Part shown: in pieces, positions 17,279 through 26,257 of the stretch | Layout: each line of letters opens with the position of its first letter | How positions within the stretch are numbered: position 1 is the first letter of the stretch | DNA from: an uncultured Glaciecola sp. | Lineage (GTDB): Bacteria; Pseudomonadota; Gammaproteobacteria; Enterobacterales; Alteromonadaceae | Assembly: GCA_905479945.1 (NCBI GenBank) | Contig: CAJQOP010000089.1 | Coordinates: 1 to 41,786, forward strand | Direction of reading: 5' to 3' | Length of the DNA stretch: 41,786 nt | Made by a program: the position numbers and the translations under genes | The notes under the pieces: model-generated | Databases searched by the model: none | Told to the model about the DNA's origin: nothing | Seen by the model: only the letters and a program-made list of their open reading frames with translations

Positions 17279-17720
17279 CTACTAATCCCGTTTACACTGC
17301 TGAATATTTAATTTCAGAATTAGAAGAGAGAGTCGAAAAAATGAAACATTTCGACATAAAAGCTTGTTGTCTCTTTTAACGCCGAGCACAAATACATAAA
17401 CCTCTGGAACAATCCGTCGGTAACAACATTAAGTTAAAAAGAGGGCATTCGTCAATTGTTATGTGACTACATAAATGACTAATTACAAGCGATAAATAAA
17501 ATCAATAGTTTGCATTATACTCAAGCTCAGCGCTTATCTTATGGATTGGTTTTAGGCTTACAAATCAATCCAGTTTGGGTTTGTTAATTAAATTGAATTT
17601 TAATGTTAAATTAATGTATAAGTCTGATTATTTATGTAATATGAGTTACGTACCTAGCTATCGCTTAATTGGCGTACTAGTTTGATATTCATAACTACTT
17701 TTTCTAGTGAGAATCATAAT
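17279..17720. other. Divergent control region, urease operon / permease
   Basis: This 442-base AT-rich gap lies between ureD (-) and the permease (+). It must hold the urease promoter. A 7-bp inverted repeat (tggattg, 17542-17548, with caatcca, 17576-17582) surrounds 27 bases. I found no sigma-54 GG/GC element, no clear NtrC site and no riboswitch-like fold. A TTG at 17682 opens the permease frame but is probably leader. Confidence 0.45.
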
Positions 17721-19112
17721 ATGCTGACAAAACGACCTGATGGTGAAGTGCAACCCGGAGTAAAATGGGGGCCATTTATAATGCGTATCCCACTCATTCA
17801 TTTGCGCTTTTCTTTACCTGATATGCTTCAAGGTTTTGCCGTTGCAGGCGCAACTGGACTCGCATTAGTTCCGTACTTCATGGCCTTACTCGGTTTGAAC
17901 TTTGAAGAAGCTGTGATGATGGCGATGTTCCACAGTTTACTTATTTCGTTTTCTTGGATGTTTTTTGGCGACCCCTATGCGCCAGGGTGGCTGACGCCTG
18001 CTATTCCCTTTGTAGTTGCTTTTATTACCGCGCCTGCTTATATGGGCGATCATACTTCGCAATTTCAGGCGATGACCGCACTTTCCTTAAATTTTGCTTT
18101 TATTTTGATAGTTTTGGGAGCGACAGGACTCGGTGCCAAACTTATCCGGGTTGTGCCCAATGTATTTAAAGGTGGGATTATTTTAGGCGCAGCAGTAGCA
18201 GCTTTCTTGCGCGTAACGAAAGACGGTGACGCTGCTAACGTCTTTCAGTCCGCGCCTATAGCAGGCACCTTAGGGGTAGTTATTTGTTTAGTTTTTGCCT
18301 TTTCAAAACCTTTGCAAGCAATTGCACTAAAAAATAGGCTTTTGGCAGTAATACTTGGGTTTGGTTTGCTGCCTGGCTTCGTTATTGCTGGAACAGTAGG
18401 TTACTTCACAGGCGAATTTAACTACAACATTCGCTGGGAAATTTTAGATGTTAGCGGGTCGGCGATGTCTTTATGGTCAAAAGCCTCCCCTTTTGTTATC
18501 GGTTGGCCTTCTATTGATATATTTATTTCATCTTTTCCGCTTGCTCTCATAACCTATATTTTATTTTTTGGTGATGTAGTAACGGGCAACGAAATGATCG
18601 AGCAAGCGCAGAAATCTAGACCAGATGAAAAGCTTGAACTTAATGGTAGCCGAGCTCATATGGCGACAGGTATCAGAAACGCGATAATGGGCATAATTGC
18701 ACCGTTCTTCTCGACACAAGGCGTTTTATGGACAGGCATTCAGGTTGTATTATTGAAACGGTGGGCGCAAGGTCGCGATAAGGTCGACTCCATTTTTGAC
18801 AGCATAGGCAGTTTTTATGCTTTTGGATTGCCTTTCTTATTCATTCTTTTACCGTTGGTAACCTTGCTAGAACCATTACTACCTGTTGCTTTGGCCGTTA
18901 CCCTAATATTAACCGCGTTTGCCTGCGCTACCTTGGCCTTGTCACTTGTGCATGATGCAACAGAGCGCGGTGCTATGGTTATTACGGCAATGGCGTTTAG
19001 TGTATTTGAACCTTGGATTGGTTTATTGGTAGGTCTTATCACTATTGCTGCATTGTGTGGTATCGATGTGTTTAAACCATCAAAGCCATCAGAGCAATCA
19101 AAAGAACAGTAA
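17721..19112 (+). CDS. Polytopic permease, NCS2/SulP-like (family uncertain)
   Basis: This integral membrane protein has 463 residues from the ATG at 17721 (MLTKRPDGEV), which has a GAGAAT sequence ahead; an in-frame TTG at 17682 would add 13. It has about 12-14 hydrophobic segments. Conserved-looking loops are HLRFSLPDMLQGF before TM1, the GDPYAPGWLTPAIP loop after TM2 and GDVVTGNEM near the middle. The general look is of the nucleobase/sulfate transporter superfamily (NCS2, SulP), but the standard uracil/xanthine signature is missing. Being divergent from ureD suggests a substrate that feeds urease, such as a purine or another urea precursor, or urea itself. That is inference from position only. 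Confidence 0.65.
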   Translation: MLTKRPDGEVQPGVKWGPFIMRIPLIHLRFSLPDMLQGFAVAGATGLALVPYFMALLGLNFEEAVMMAMFHSLLISFSWMFFGDPYAPGWLTPAIPFVVAFITAPAYMGDHTSQFQAMTALSLNFAFILIVLGATGLGAKLIRVVPNVFKGGIILGAAVAAFLRVTKDGDAANVFQSAPIAGTLGVVICLVFAFSKPLQAIALKNRLLAVILGFGLLPGFVIAGTVGYFTGEFNYNIRWEILDVSGSAMSLWSKASPFVIGWPSIDIFISSFPLALITYILFFGDVVTGNEMIEQAQKSRPDEKLELNGSRAHMATGIRNAIMGIIAPFFSTQGVLWTGIQVVLLKRWAQGRDKVDSIFDSIGSFYAFGLPFLFILLPLVTLLEPLLPVALAVTLILTAFACATLALSLVHDATERGAMVITAMAFSVFEPWIGLLVGLITIAALCGIDVFKPSKPSEQSKEQ

Positions 19113-19124
19113 TTAGTGCACAAG

Positions 19125-19163
19125 TGCCACCGAACAAATCTAATGTTGATTCGTTCGGTGGCA
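19125..19163. other. Long hairpin between convergent permease and DoxX genes
   Basis: An 11-bp perfect stem (tgccaccgaac, 19125-19135, with 19153-19163) continues after one mismatch for four more pairs and closes on a 7-base loop. Neither strand has a T run, so it is not a textbook terminator, but its place between two convergent stops suggests a bidirectional 3'-end element. Confidence 0.55.
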
Positions 19164-19167
19164 GATA

Positions 19168-19587
19168 CTAATTGAGATCTGCTTTAGTTCTGTTGTCGAC
19201 ACTGAATTGACCACAACCTCTGCCTGCTAACACTAACAAGCCCGCCATAATAGCCATATTCTTTATAAAGTTTTGAGTTTCGTGCGTTACATTGCCACCT
19301 TCTGGCAGATTCCAAAAGTTGTGCATGAAAATACTGATAACCAGTGTTAGTCCAGCAAGCATAAAAGCAGCAATCTTTCCTTTAAAGCCAATAATGATAG
19401 CAATGCCGCCGAGTATTTGCAGAAATATGGTTAAGGGCAGTAAAACCTCAATCATGGGGACGCTGTGCTTTGCCATGTATTGGGCCATGACCTCGTAGTT
19501 CATGATTTTTTGAACGCCGGGTAATATGAAATATAGCCCGAGTAAATTTCTTCCAGCAAGTAAAACAATGGTTTCTTGTATTTTCAT
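19168..19587 (-). CDS. DoxX family membrane protein
   Basis: This 139-residue protein has four hydrophobic helices. It starts with an Arg-Asn-Leu-Leu-Gly segment and GLYFILPGVQKI, typical of DoxX, followed by PLTIFLQILGGIAIIIGF and a C-terminal helix with LVLAGRGCGQFSVD. DoxX proteins are small membrane proteins; some partner with sulfur or thiol oxidation and redox stress enzymes, but no general function is known. It is a single gene, convergent with the permease. Nothing here ties it to urease. Confidence 0.85.
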   Translation of the reverse strand: MKIQETIVLLAGRNLLGLYFILPGVQKIMNYEVMAQYMAKHSVPMIEVLLPLTIFLQILGGIAIIIGFKGKIAAFMLAGLTLVISIFMHNFWNLPEGGNVTHETQNFIKNMAIMAGLLVLAGRGCGQFSVDNRTKADLN

Positions 19588-19883
19588 GGGTATTTATCTT
19601 CCTTTTATTTTTTGTTTGAGTTTTTACAAAATGAATACTTAACTACCGTCAGTGACAATAAACTTAGTGCTTATCATATGCCGATTGTCGATTGAAAGAT
19701 AACCATGAATAAAAAAGGGTGATTAGTTTAACTACTTAAGGGCTTTTCTTTTATAAATGTCTGTTGAAGAGATTCTCCGTTTTCGTTCGCAAACTATTTA
19801 TAGATGTAGCTTTTGATTTGGTCTATTGCTATGCATTGCTCCTGTGTGTAACCTAAATATGCATTCATTTTCTTTAGGCAAAT
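19588..19883. other. Divergent intergenic region (doxX / kinase gene)
   Basis: These 296 bases lie between DoxX (-) and the histidine kinase (+). I see no ORF longer than about ten codons, no RNA gene and no strong hairpin. A short aagg/aggcaa ribosome binding site precedes the kinase ATG. Both promoters should be here but cannot be placed. Confidence 0.4.
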
Positions 19884-21443
19884 ATGTACAAGCGTAAACT
19901 TTTTTACTTCGGCATTACCACAGCTTTTATTTTATTTTTGGCACTAATAAGTACCGCGATATCAGCACACCTTACTCGTGAAAACCTGCAACAAAGCAAC
20001 ATTGCGCAATCGCTGCTTGTTGAACACGAAAAACTCTCAAGCATTTCCTATCGTTTGTTTAAACAGCTTACCGATGAAATCATTTTTGGACGCAATGCCA
20101 ATCAGGCATTTGTGCGCAACAAACGGAACCTTATTAAACAGTCTCTAGAGAAAATAAGGCGATTAGAGCTTGAACAACGCGAAGCTTTGGGCGTTTCCTT
20201 CACGCAAGGCAGTGTTGAGGATACCGATGAGTTAGTGCGTTTAATTGACGAGATCATTGTCGAATTTAAAGCGGTAGTAGTCAGTAATAATCAAGCCCCA
20301 CTGAGCCAGCAGGGGCGACTTCGTAGCTTGCTTGAAGTGACTATTGACGACCAATTCAGAGAAGCTATTAACTCAGCAGTGCAGCGGCAGAGCAGCGTTG
20401 TAGCTGCTATAAACGCGCGTATCGATACTTTAAATACGACTATTTTATGGTTCACTATTGGTCTAGGCGCACTCTCGCTACCGCTTATTCTATACGGCTG
20501 TTATTGGTTGTTCAATCAACTGTATCAGCCACTAATCCTAATTGGAAATGCAACTAATGCCATTGCTTCCGGGGATTATAATCAACCAATCTCGGTTAAA
20601 TTGGATGACGAGTTTGAAGAGTTGGCAATGTCTATCAATCAGCTTGCTAAGCAGCTTCAAGAACATGAAAAAAATGAAGCGAAATCACGAAAGCAGCTAG
20701 AGTTTGATGTTAAGCAGCGCACTATTGAATTGACTGACGCGAATTTACAACTTACTAAAATAGACTCTCGGCGCCGTCAGTTTATCGCCGATGTATCGCA
20801 TGAATTGCGCACGCCATTGACGATTATTCGGGGCGAGGCGCAAGTGACGCTCAGATTGCAGTCGGCGTCGGAATTAGATTATAAAGAAACCTTAAAATCG
20901 ATACTTGAACAGTCGGTGAATTTGAGTCGGCTAGTCGATGACTTATTATTGCTAACGCGAGCTGAGATGAATCAACTTCATTTAGTAATTATGCCGGTTC
21001 AAATAATGCCTTTGCTTGCATCAGAGGTCGCTAAGTGGAAGAAGCATGATCTAGGTCGCACTATCAGCTTAAAGGCCCCTGATGACCAAGTTGATACTTT
21101 GGTGTTGATAGACAAACAGCGCATCCAACAAGTTCTGTCTATCTTGATCGATAATGCAACAAAGTATTCCAAGTCGGATCAGCCAATAGAGATAAGTTTG
21201 TTGAAAGCCGGTGCTTTCGTTAGCGTTTCTATAACGGACTTAGGCGTTGGCATTTCAGCGGCTGAGGTTGACAATATATTTGAGCGCTTTGTGCGTTTCA
21301 GTAAACATAACGAAGGATTAGGATTGGGCTTGCCTATTGCTAAAGTGATTGTTGAAGCTCATGGCGGCAAAATCTCAGTGGACTCGTCGCAAGGGCAGGG
21401 TTCTACTTTTTCAATTACCCTAGCTATTGAGCAAGTGTCATGA
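19884..21443 (+). CDS. Sensor histidine kinase
   Basis: This 519-residue transmembrane kinase has TM1 at residues 7-28, a helical periplasmic sensor (29-187) of a four-helix-bundle look, TM2 at 188-210, then HAMP and a coiled coil. The HisKA box has phosphoacceptor His306 in VSHELRTPL. The ATPase domain has DNATKYS, DLGVGIS and GLGLGLPIAK. All catalytic boxes are intact. The sensor matches no ligand family I recognise. The TGA overlaps the ATG of the regulator gene (ATGA), so kinase and regulator are coupled. The kinase-first order is less common than regulator-first for OmpR pairs. The stimulus is unknown. Confidence 0.92.
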   Translation: MYKRKLFYFGITTAFILFLALISTAISAHLTRENLQQSNIAQSLLVEHEKLSSISYRLFKQLTDEIIFGRNANQAFVRNKRNLIKQSLEKIRRLELEQREALGVSFTQGSVEDTDELVRLIDEIIVEFKAVVVSNNQAPLSQQGRLRSLLEVTIDDQFREAINSAVQRQSSVVAAINARIDTLNTTILWFTIGLGALSLPLILYGCYWLFNQLYQPLILIGNATNAIASGDYNQPISVKLDDEFEELAMSINQLAKQLQEHEKNEAKSRKQLEFDVKQRTIELTDANLQLTKIDSRRRQFIADVSHELRTPLTIIRGEAQVTLRLQSASELDYKETLKSILEQSVNLSRLVDDLLLLTRAEMNQLHLVIMPVQIMPLLASEVAKWKKHDLGRTISLKAPDDQVDTLVLIDKQRIQQVLSILIDNATKYSKSDQPIEISLLKAGAFVSVSITDLGVGISAAEVDNIFERFVRFSKHNEGLGLGLPIAKVIVEAHGGKISVDSSQGQGSTFSITLAIEQVS

Positions 21444-22117
21444 ATATTCTATTAGCAGATGACGAAAAGCCGCTCTTGAGCTTCTTATCGCGAGGCTTGC
21501 GTTCAGAAGGTTTCGAATGCACTAGTTTGAATGAGCTGCATGAAGTGTTGCCATTTATTAAAAAGAACGCACCGCAAATTGTTGTTCTGGACAGATTGTT
21601 TGGCTCCCAAGATAGCTTAACAATACTTGAATCCATAAAGGCTCTACCAACGCCACCTATGGTGCTAATGCTAACCGCGTTAGACGAAGTTAGCGAGCGA
21701 GTTAAAGGCTTAGAAATGGGCGCTGATGATTACCTATGCAAGCCTTTTGATTTTGATGAATTGTTGGCCCGAATAAGCGCACTTCGCAGGCGTATGGTTG
21801 CGCCGCAGCAATTTGAGCAAAATAGATTAGTAATTGGCAGGCTAGAATTAGTGTTGCAGGAGCGGATCGCGTTGCTAAACGGTGGCGAGCTAGCGTTGAC
21901 TAAAATAGAGTTTGAGTTGCTGTTATATATGGCCGAAAACCAAAACAAAGTGTTATCGAGAGAGCGAATACTTAGCCGTGTTTGGCAGACTTACAGCGAT
22001 CCAAATACAAATATTGTGGATGTTTATATTAGTAGATTGAGGAAAAAATTAGAGGCAGACCAAGAACTTTCCATTCAAACCTTACGAGGAAATGGCTATC
22101 GTATGGCGTTAAAATAG
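21440..22117 (+). CDS. OmpR/PhoB-family response regulator
   Basis: This 225-residue two-domain regulator has a receiver domain with the acidic pair Asp7-Asp8, phosphoacceptor Asp51 (VVLDRLF), Thr79 and Lys101 (CKPFD), and a C-terminal winged helix (residues 125-225). The winged helix ends in the usual VDVYISRLRKKLE and TLRGNGYRM elements. It is the partner of the overlapping kinase. The residue after the phosphoacceptor is Arg instead of the common Leu or Met, which should not affect phosphorylation. The targets are unknown; the convergent carbonic-anhydrase-like gene and the adjacent DoxX gene are only candidates by position. Confidence 0.93.
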   Translation: MNILLADDEKPLLSFLSRGLRSEGFECTSLNELHEVLPFIKKNAPQIVVLDRLFGSQDSLTILESIKALPTPPMVLMLTALDEVSERVKGLEMGADDYLCKPFDFDELLARISALRRRMVAPQQFEQNRLVIGRLELVLQERIALLNGGELALTKIEFELLLYMAENQNKVLSRERILSRVWQTYSDPNTNIVDVYISRLRKKLEADQELSIQTLRGNGYRMALK

Positions 22118-22148
22118 CGCGTATTTAGCAATTAAATACGCGCCTTTT
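22117..22148. terminator. Rho-independent terminator after the response regulator
   Basis: A perfect 11-bp stem (gcgcgtattta, 22117-22127, with 22133-22143) with a 5-base loop is followed by cttttg on the plus strand. The stem begins at the last base of the stop codon. The reverse strand has a shorter T run and may also end the opposite gene. Confidence 0.75.
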
Positions 22149-22155
22149 GCGTTGT

Positions 22156-22845
22156 TTACTTCGAAATAGGTGATAGCAACTTTGGATTTTTTACTAAGTT
22201 ACGAACACCGTGAGCGTGGTCTTCATCGAAAACATTGTCTTCACACCATTCGCCAACACTATTGATGTCAACTACTGCAACCTGTGGTCTTACACTCCAG
22301 CTTACTTGTAAAGGAGATGCAGTCTCATTGTATGAAGGACCAGTGGTAGAACCTAAATACTCAACAGGAACGCCCATATCTGTAGGTATGTTAGGTGCTT
22401 GATGATAGCCATTAGCTTGACTAACTTTAGCCAATTCACTGAAGTTCATTGCGCTAGTATCATTTGCAAGAACGATAACTTGACCTTCAACTCTCAGTCC
22501 TGGGTTCATTGTACTTTCGGCTAGGCAAGCGCCTAATGTAGGGCCTGGCTGAACTTGAGCAGAAGAGTATACAAAGTGAACTTCTAAGGTGTCACCAGAT
22601 TGCAGTGGATCACCTTTTGCTCCGCACATCTTAGCCTTTACTGGCTTCATTTGTGCAGAACTAAGCTTACCGTCGTATACGAATCCAGTGTTAGTTCCTT
22701 TGCCATCGGTGTTAACTTCAAGTGCGGCGCGGTGTTTTGCAATAACGTCGTCGCCTACAGATTTTGCGTTTACTGAAGTTGAACACAAAACAACCGCTGT
22801 TATCGCAAGTGCAACCAAGCTTTTATTCATATTAATGGTTTTCAT
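22156..22845 (-). CDS. Exported delta-class carbonic-anhydrase-like protein
   Basis: This 229-residue protein has a Sec signal (cleavage likely after VNA, residue 27). The middle and end match, from my memory of the family, bacterial relatives of delta carbonic anhydrase: SGDTLEVHFVYSS (83-95), PGPTLGACLAES, GSTTGPSYNE (165-174), SWSVRPQV (182-189) and EDHAHGVRNLV (208-218). Homologues I recall have an N-terminal His-rich zinc-ligand stretch with an adjacent conserved Cys. Here that region reads AKHRAALE with one His (His38), and SSCDV is SSAQV. It may therefore be inactive or bind metal differently. CO2 hydration in the periplasm is the family role. AGGG precedes the ATG. Confidence 0.68.
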   Translation of the reverse strand: MKTINMNKSLVALAITAVVLCSTSVNAKSVGDDVIAKHRAALEVNTDGKGTNTGFVYDGKLSSAQMKPVKAKMCGAKGDPLQSGDTLEVHFVYSSAQVQPGPTLGACLAESTMNPGLRVEGQVIVLANDTSAMNFSELAKVSQANGYHQAPNIPTDMGVPVEYLGSTTGPSYNETASPLQVSWSVRPQVAVVDINSVGEWCEDNVFDEDHAHGVRNLVKNPKLLSPISK

Positions 22846-22973
22846 AACGTACCCTATTAAGTTTGAAGTGTGATGACAATATCATAGTGAAAGTATCTAA
22901 AAAAGACTTTGCAGCAACATTAAAATTAGATTAAAAACGAAGTTGGGTATTCAAACATCCTTGTTTATATTTG

Positions 22974-25109
22974 CTATTGCGAGCTCTTGCTCACGCTTTC
23001 TCGACTTGGGTTTTTCACGTATTTTTCTAACCATTCATATTGTTCCCACATCATATGCAACAGCGATTCGCGGGCTCGATATCCGTGTTGCTCGTGCGGA
23101 AGCATAACCAGGCGAGCTTTACCTCCCAAACCTTTAATAGCCGCAAACATGCGCTCAGACTGCATTGGAAAAGTGCCCGAATTAGGGTCGTCACTGCCGT
23201 GGATCATTAACATTGGTTCATTAATTTTTCCAGCATGAAAGAAAGGTGACATATTTGCGTAGACGTTTGTCCCTTCCCAAAAACTGCGTTCTTCGCCTTG
23301 AAATCCAAACGGTGTTAGCGTGCGGTTGTATGCACCACTGCGCGCAATGCCGGCTTTAAATAAATCACTGTGAGCCAATAAGTTCGCAACCATAAAAGCA
23401 CCATAAGAATGGCCAGCAATTGCGATTTTTTCTTTGTCAGCTATACCGCGATCAACAAGTACATCGACGGCAGCTTGAGCACTATCCACGAGTTGTTTTC
23501 TAAAAGAGTCGTTGGGTAGGTCATCGCCACTGCCAATAATTGGCATTTTAGGATCGTCAAACACTGCAAACCCTTGAGCTAAATGCGGCATTGGTCCCCA
23601 ATAACTAACACGCACAAACTCAAACGGCGAGTCGGTAACTTGACTGGCGACAGAGGCATCTTTGTACTCAAGTGGGTATGCCCACATTAGCACGGGCAAG
23701 GGGCCTTGCGATTTGTCATAACCGGGAGGTAAATACAAAGTGCCGGTCAAATCGACACCGTCCGCACGCTTATATTTAATTTGTTCTTTAGTCACCCCAA
23801 CAAAAGCTGGAGAAGGGTGCGGAAAATCGGTGAACTTTTGAGTTGTTTGATTTTTAATATCGCGAATGTAAAAGTTAGGCTGCTCAGTTTCTGATTCTCT
23901 AACGGTAAGTACTTTATTAGCATCGTCCGATAGCGGCATTAAGATTCGTTCGTAATAAGGTGCTTGTGACTCCCAAACGCGAGTTTTCGTTTGAGTAGTG
24001 ACATTGTAAACATCCATAAATGGGATATTGCCCTCTGGGGATGCACCAATACCTGTTAGTTTAACTATGCCACCGTTCTCTTGAATGACGTCCATGCCCA
24101 GTTGATTTGTGTGATACACAAAACTGCCTGGATCTTTATATCTGTCGTTATAAGAACGCTCTTGAATCAATACTTTAGGAGCATCTAAATCACTAGGATT
24201 AAATTTCCATGTGCGTAACTTGCGGTCTGAGAAACGCCAATCGCTCACAATGGCGAAGTCGTCATCACCCCATTCAACACCAGCGAATCTGCGTTCAATT
24301 TTCATCATTAGGCTGGGTGTATCATTAAAAGGAGCCGCCAATGTATATACGGCATCGTGATAATCGACATCATTGCTCATATTACCGCCATCTTGGGCTT
24401 GTGCCCAAACCAAGGTTGCGCCTTTGTCTGCGCGCCAGCCAATGCCCCTTCTACCTTCTCTAGTGGAATCAAAGCCCTTAGGGATACTCTCGCCAGAAGG
24501 TAAGTCGGCAATCGTCTCTGCGACCGAGCCAGTAGGTGTCCATACTTGGGTCATTAGCGGGAAGCGACTTGCAGGAACCAAGTAAGAAAACGGCTTCTTA
24601 TATTGAGATACCAATAAATATTCACCGTCAGGTGACGCCATGAAACGATTGATAATGGCGGCTTTACCAAGTTTCTTGATCTTACCAGCCAAGCTTACTT
24701 GGGCTAGTTGTGACGTGGTTAAAAACTCAAAAAGGGCTTCATCGTGCGGTGTTTTGAGTAGGTTTGAATAGGTGCGCACAGCTGCTTTTTTGCCATCGCT
24801 TGTTTGTATAATAGGTTCTGGATTGGATTGTTGTTTCCTTGGAATATCTTCGGGTTTGGCGACGGCTAAACGCGTAATAAATCCACTGGAATCTTTCATC
24901 CAACGATAACGTGCACCTCCAAGTGCAGCATTAATTGCAACGTCACTTACTTGTATAACCTTGTTGTCTTTTACGCTATAACTCCACAAAGTAAGTTTAC
25001 TTGAGGTTTCAACAATAAAAGCTAAGTGCTCACTGTTTGGCGAGAAATTTACGCTCATTATTTTGCCATTTGGCAAACCTTGAATCTCAATATTGGTATC
25101 GTCTTGCAT
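22974..25109 (-). pseudogene. S9 peptidase, C-terminal fragment with catalytic domain
   Basis: This is the larger part (711 codons) of a prolyl-oligopeptidase-type serine peptidase, similar to glutamyl aminopeptidase-like S9 enzymes. It carries most of the beta-propeller and the complete alpha/beta-hydrolase domain. The Ser is in GHSYGAF (about residue 567), the Asp in HGSDDPNSGTFP and the His in LPHEQHGYRARE, so the triad is intact. The signal peptide and first propeller strands lie in another frame upstream (25087-25476). An exact 10-bp duplication at 25101-25120 causes the shift. Removing one copy gives a continuous protein of about 830 residues. An ATG within the duplicated copy could start this part alone, but it would lack a signal. 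Confidence 0.85.
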
Positions 25110-25476
25110 CGTCTTGCATCGACTTTAATTGAATGCCTGTATAACCAGTGCTGCGCGCTGGCGAAAAGTTGGCAGGGTTAATACGTAAACCTGCTAGCGT
25201 CTCTTCTTCTTGCGCAAGTTCGACAATGCTTTGTGCACCTGGGCGCTTCAAAAAAGCGATCAGTTGTTTATCGTTGGACACCGTTGCGCCTGGTTGTCTG
25301 GGCGCATCTACTAGGTCACCTAGCATTTTTGGCGGTGTTTGATATCCATCACCTATGGCTGTAAAACTCAAGCTAAGCGCTCCTAGTAATATGAAAATTT
25401 GAGGTAATAGAAAAGATGAAAAACTCTTGTTTGACTGTTTATATGATGTGCTATTTGACTGCTTAAAAAACATCAT
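25087..25476 (-). pseudogene. S9 peptidase, N-terminal fragment with signal peptide
   Basis: This is the 129-codon front part of the split S9 peptidase. It has a hydrophobic export signal (about residues 20-42, ending near TAIGDG) and the typical mature start YQTPPKMLGDLVDAPRQPG. Then come ELAQEEETLAGLRINP and YTGIQLKSMQDD. After that the frame shifts to ARRYQY and stops. In the restored frame MQDD continues as TNIEIQGLPNGK, which is the normal family continuation. The fragment alone is far too short to be an enzyme. Confidence 0.85.
25098..25120. repeat. 10-bp tandem duplication that breaks the S9 peptidase
   Basis: The unit gtcttgcatc is present twice without change at 25101-25120, and the three bases before it (atc) extend the repeat. 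One extra copy adds ten bases and shifts the reading frame by one. Both copies carry an ATG on the minus strand, in different frames. Loss of one copy by slippage would restore the full gene. Confidence 0.95.
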
Positions 25477-25640
25477 TGTTCCTTTTTATTTTTTGATTCT
25501 GTCGATATCAATCCAATCGTTTTATCCGTAACGAAAAATTGAGTTTAGCAAGAGTAAACCACATGCTTGGTCTATTCAAGAGGCATTGATTTTGTTGAAT
25601 ATTGTCTATCAAGTAGGCCTTTACAACCAGCTCTTTACAA

Positions 25641-26180
25641 CTAGCTATTTACAACTAATTCTTTCAGATGATTCACAAAGTGCATTGCGTGCGCTAATTC
25701 GTATTGGCTTTTAGTTAACTCACCATAGGCAAAGTGCGGTTTAAGATCACCATTGAACTGTTCGAATCGGTTCAGGGAATTTTTTAATAATGTTAGTGAC
25801 TCATTGATATTACCTGCCTCTTCGATTGAAGGAGCACCGGGAATTGCTTCAGTTAGATTGTGTGACATTTTTCGCTTTTTCGTAAATAAGGAAAAAGCTA
25901 ATTTACCAGCAGTATTTTTAAAAAAAGCCGATTTATGACTAGGATAACCATCTATTGAGTAATCGACGCTTTGCGCACAATGCACAAAGACTTTGTAAGG
26001 ACCCCAGCCGCTTTTACTTGTAATTTCTTGTTTGGCTAAGTTATCAATCATTTCTAAAACACTGGCACTTGTAAGGGGCTCATCGCTTGGTTCAATTGCG
26101 ACCCAAGTAATTACACCAGCACTAACTATCACAACCAAACCGCCAACTGCAGTTAGTTTTATAAAATTACGTCGATTCAT
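25641..26180 (-). CDS. Tat-signal DUF1569 protein
   Basis: This 179-residue protein has a twin-arginine-like signal (NRRNFIKL, then a hydrophobic core to about residue 27), so it is exported folded. The body fits DUF1569, a DinB/YfiT-like helical-bundle family: HCAQSVDYSIDGYP near residue 67, HKSAFFKNTAGKLAF, a KRKMSHNLTEAIPGAP stretch and ELAHAMHFVNHLKEL at the end. The conserved His residues suggest a metal site, as in DinB-like proteins. Function is unknown. The gene starts next to a 21-bp tandem repeat that lies in its promoter region. Confidence 0.8.
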   Translation of the reverse strand: MNRRNFIKLTAVGGLVVIVSAGVITWVAIEPSDEPLTSASVLEMIDNLAKQEITSKSGWGPYKVFVHCAQSVDYSIDGYPSHKSAFFKNTAGKLAFSLFTKKRKMSHNLTEAIPGAPSIEEAGNINESLTLLKNSLNRFEQFNGDLKPHFAYGELTKSQYELAHAMHFVNHLKELVVNS

Positions 26181-26185
26181 TAGCT

Positions 26186-26257
26186 ATACCGTGTGATTCA
26201 ATCGAGATACCGCATGATTCAATTGCGATACCGCATGATTCAATCGCGATACCGCAC
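26186..26257. repeat. 21-bp tandem repeat upstream of the DUF1569 gene
   Basis: Three full copies and a partial fourth of ataccgcatgattcaatcgcg follow each other with exact 21-base spacing (26186, 26207, 26228, partial 26249). Copies 2 and 3 differ at one base. Each copy contains the short palindrome gattcaatc (one base changed in copy 2). The array lies 5-80 bases before the DUF1569 ATG, so it may be a set of operator sites on one DNA face or a slippage-prone promoter spacer. Confidence 0.9.

Noticed and set aside
17279..17720. Riboswitch or sigma-54 promoter before urease/permease
   Set aside because: No conserved riboswitch core and no TGGCAC-N5-TTGC type element could be found on either strand.
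26186..26257. CRISPR array
   Set aside because: The units are directly adjacent with no spacers, and no cas gene is present; this is a plain tandem repeat.
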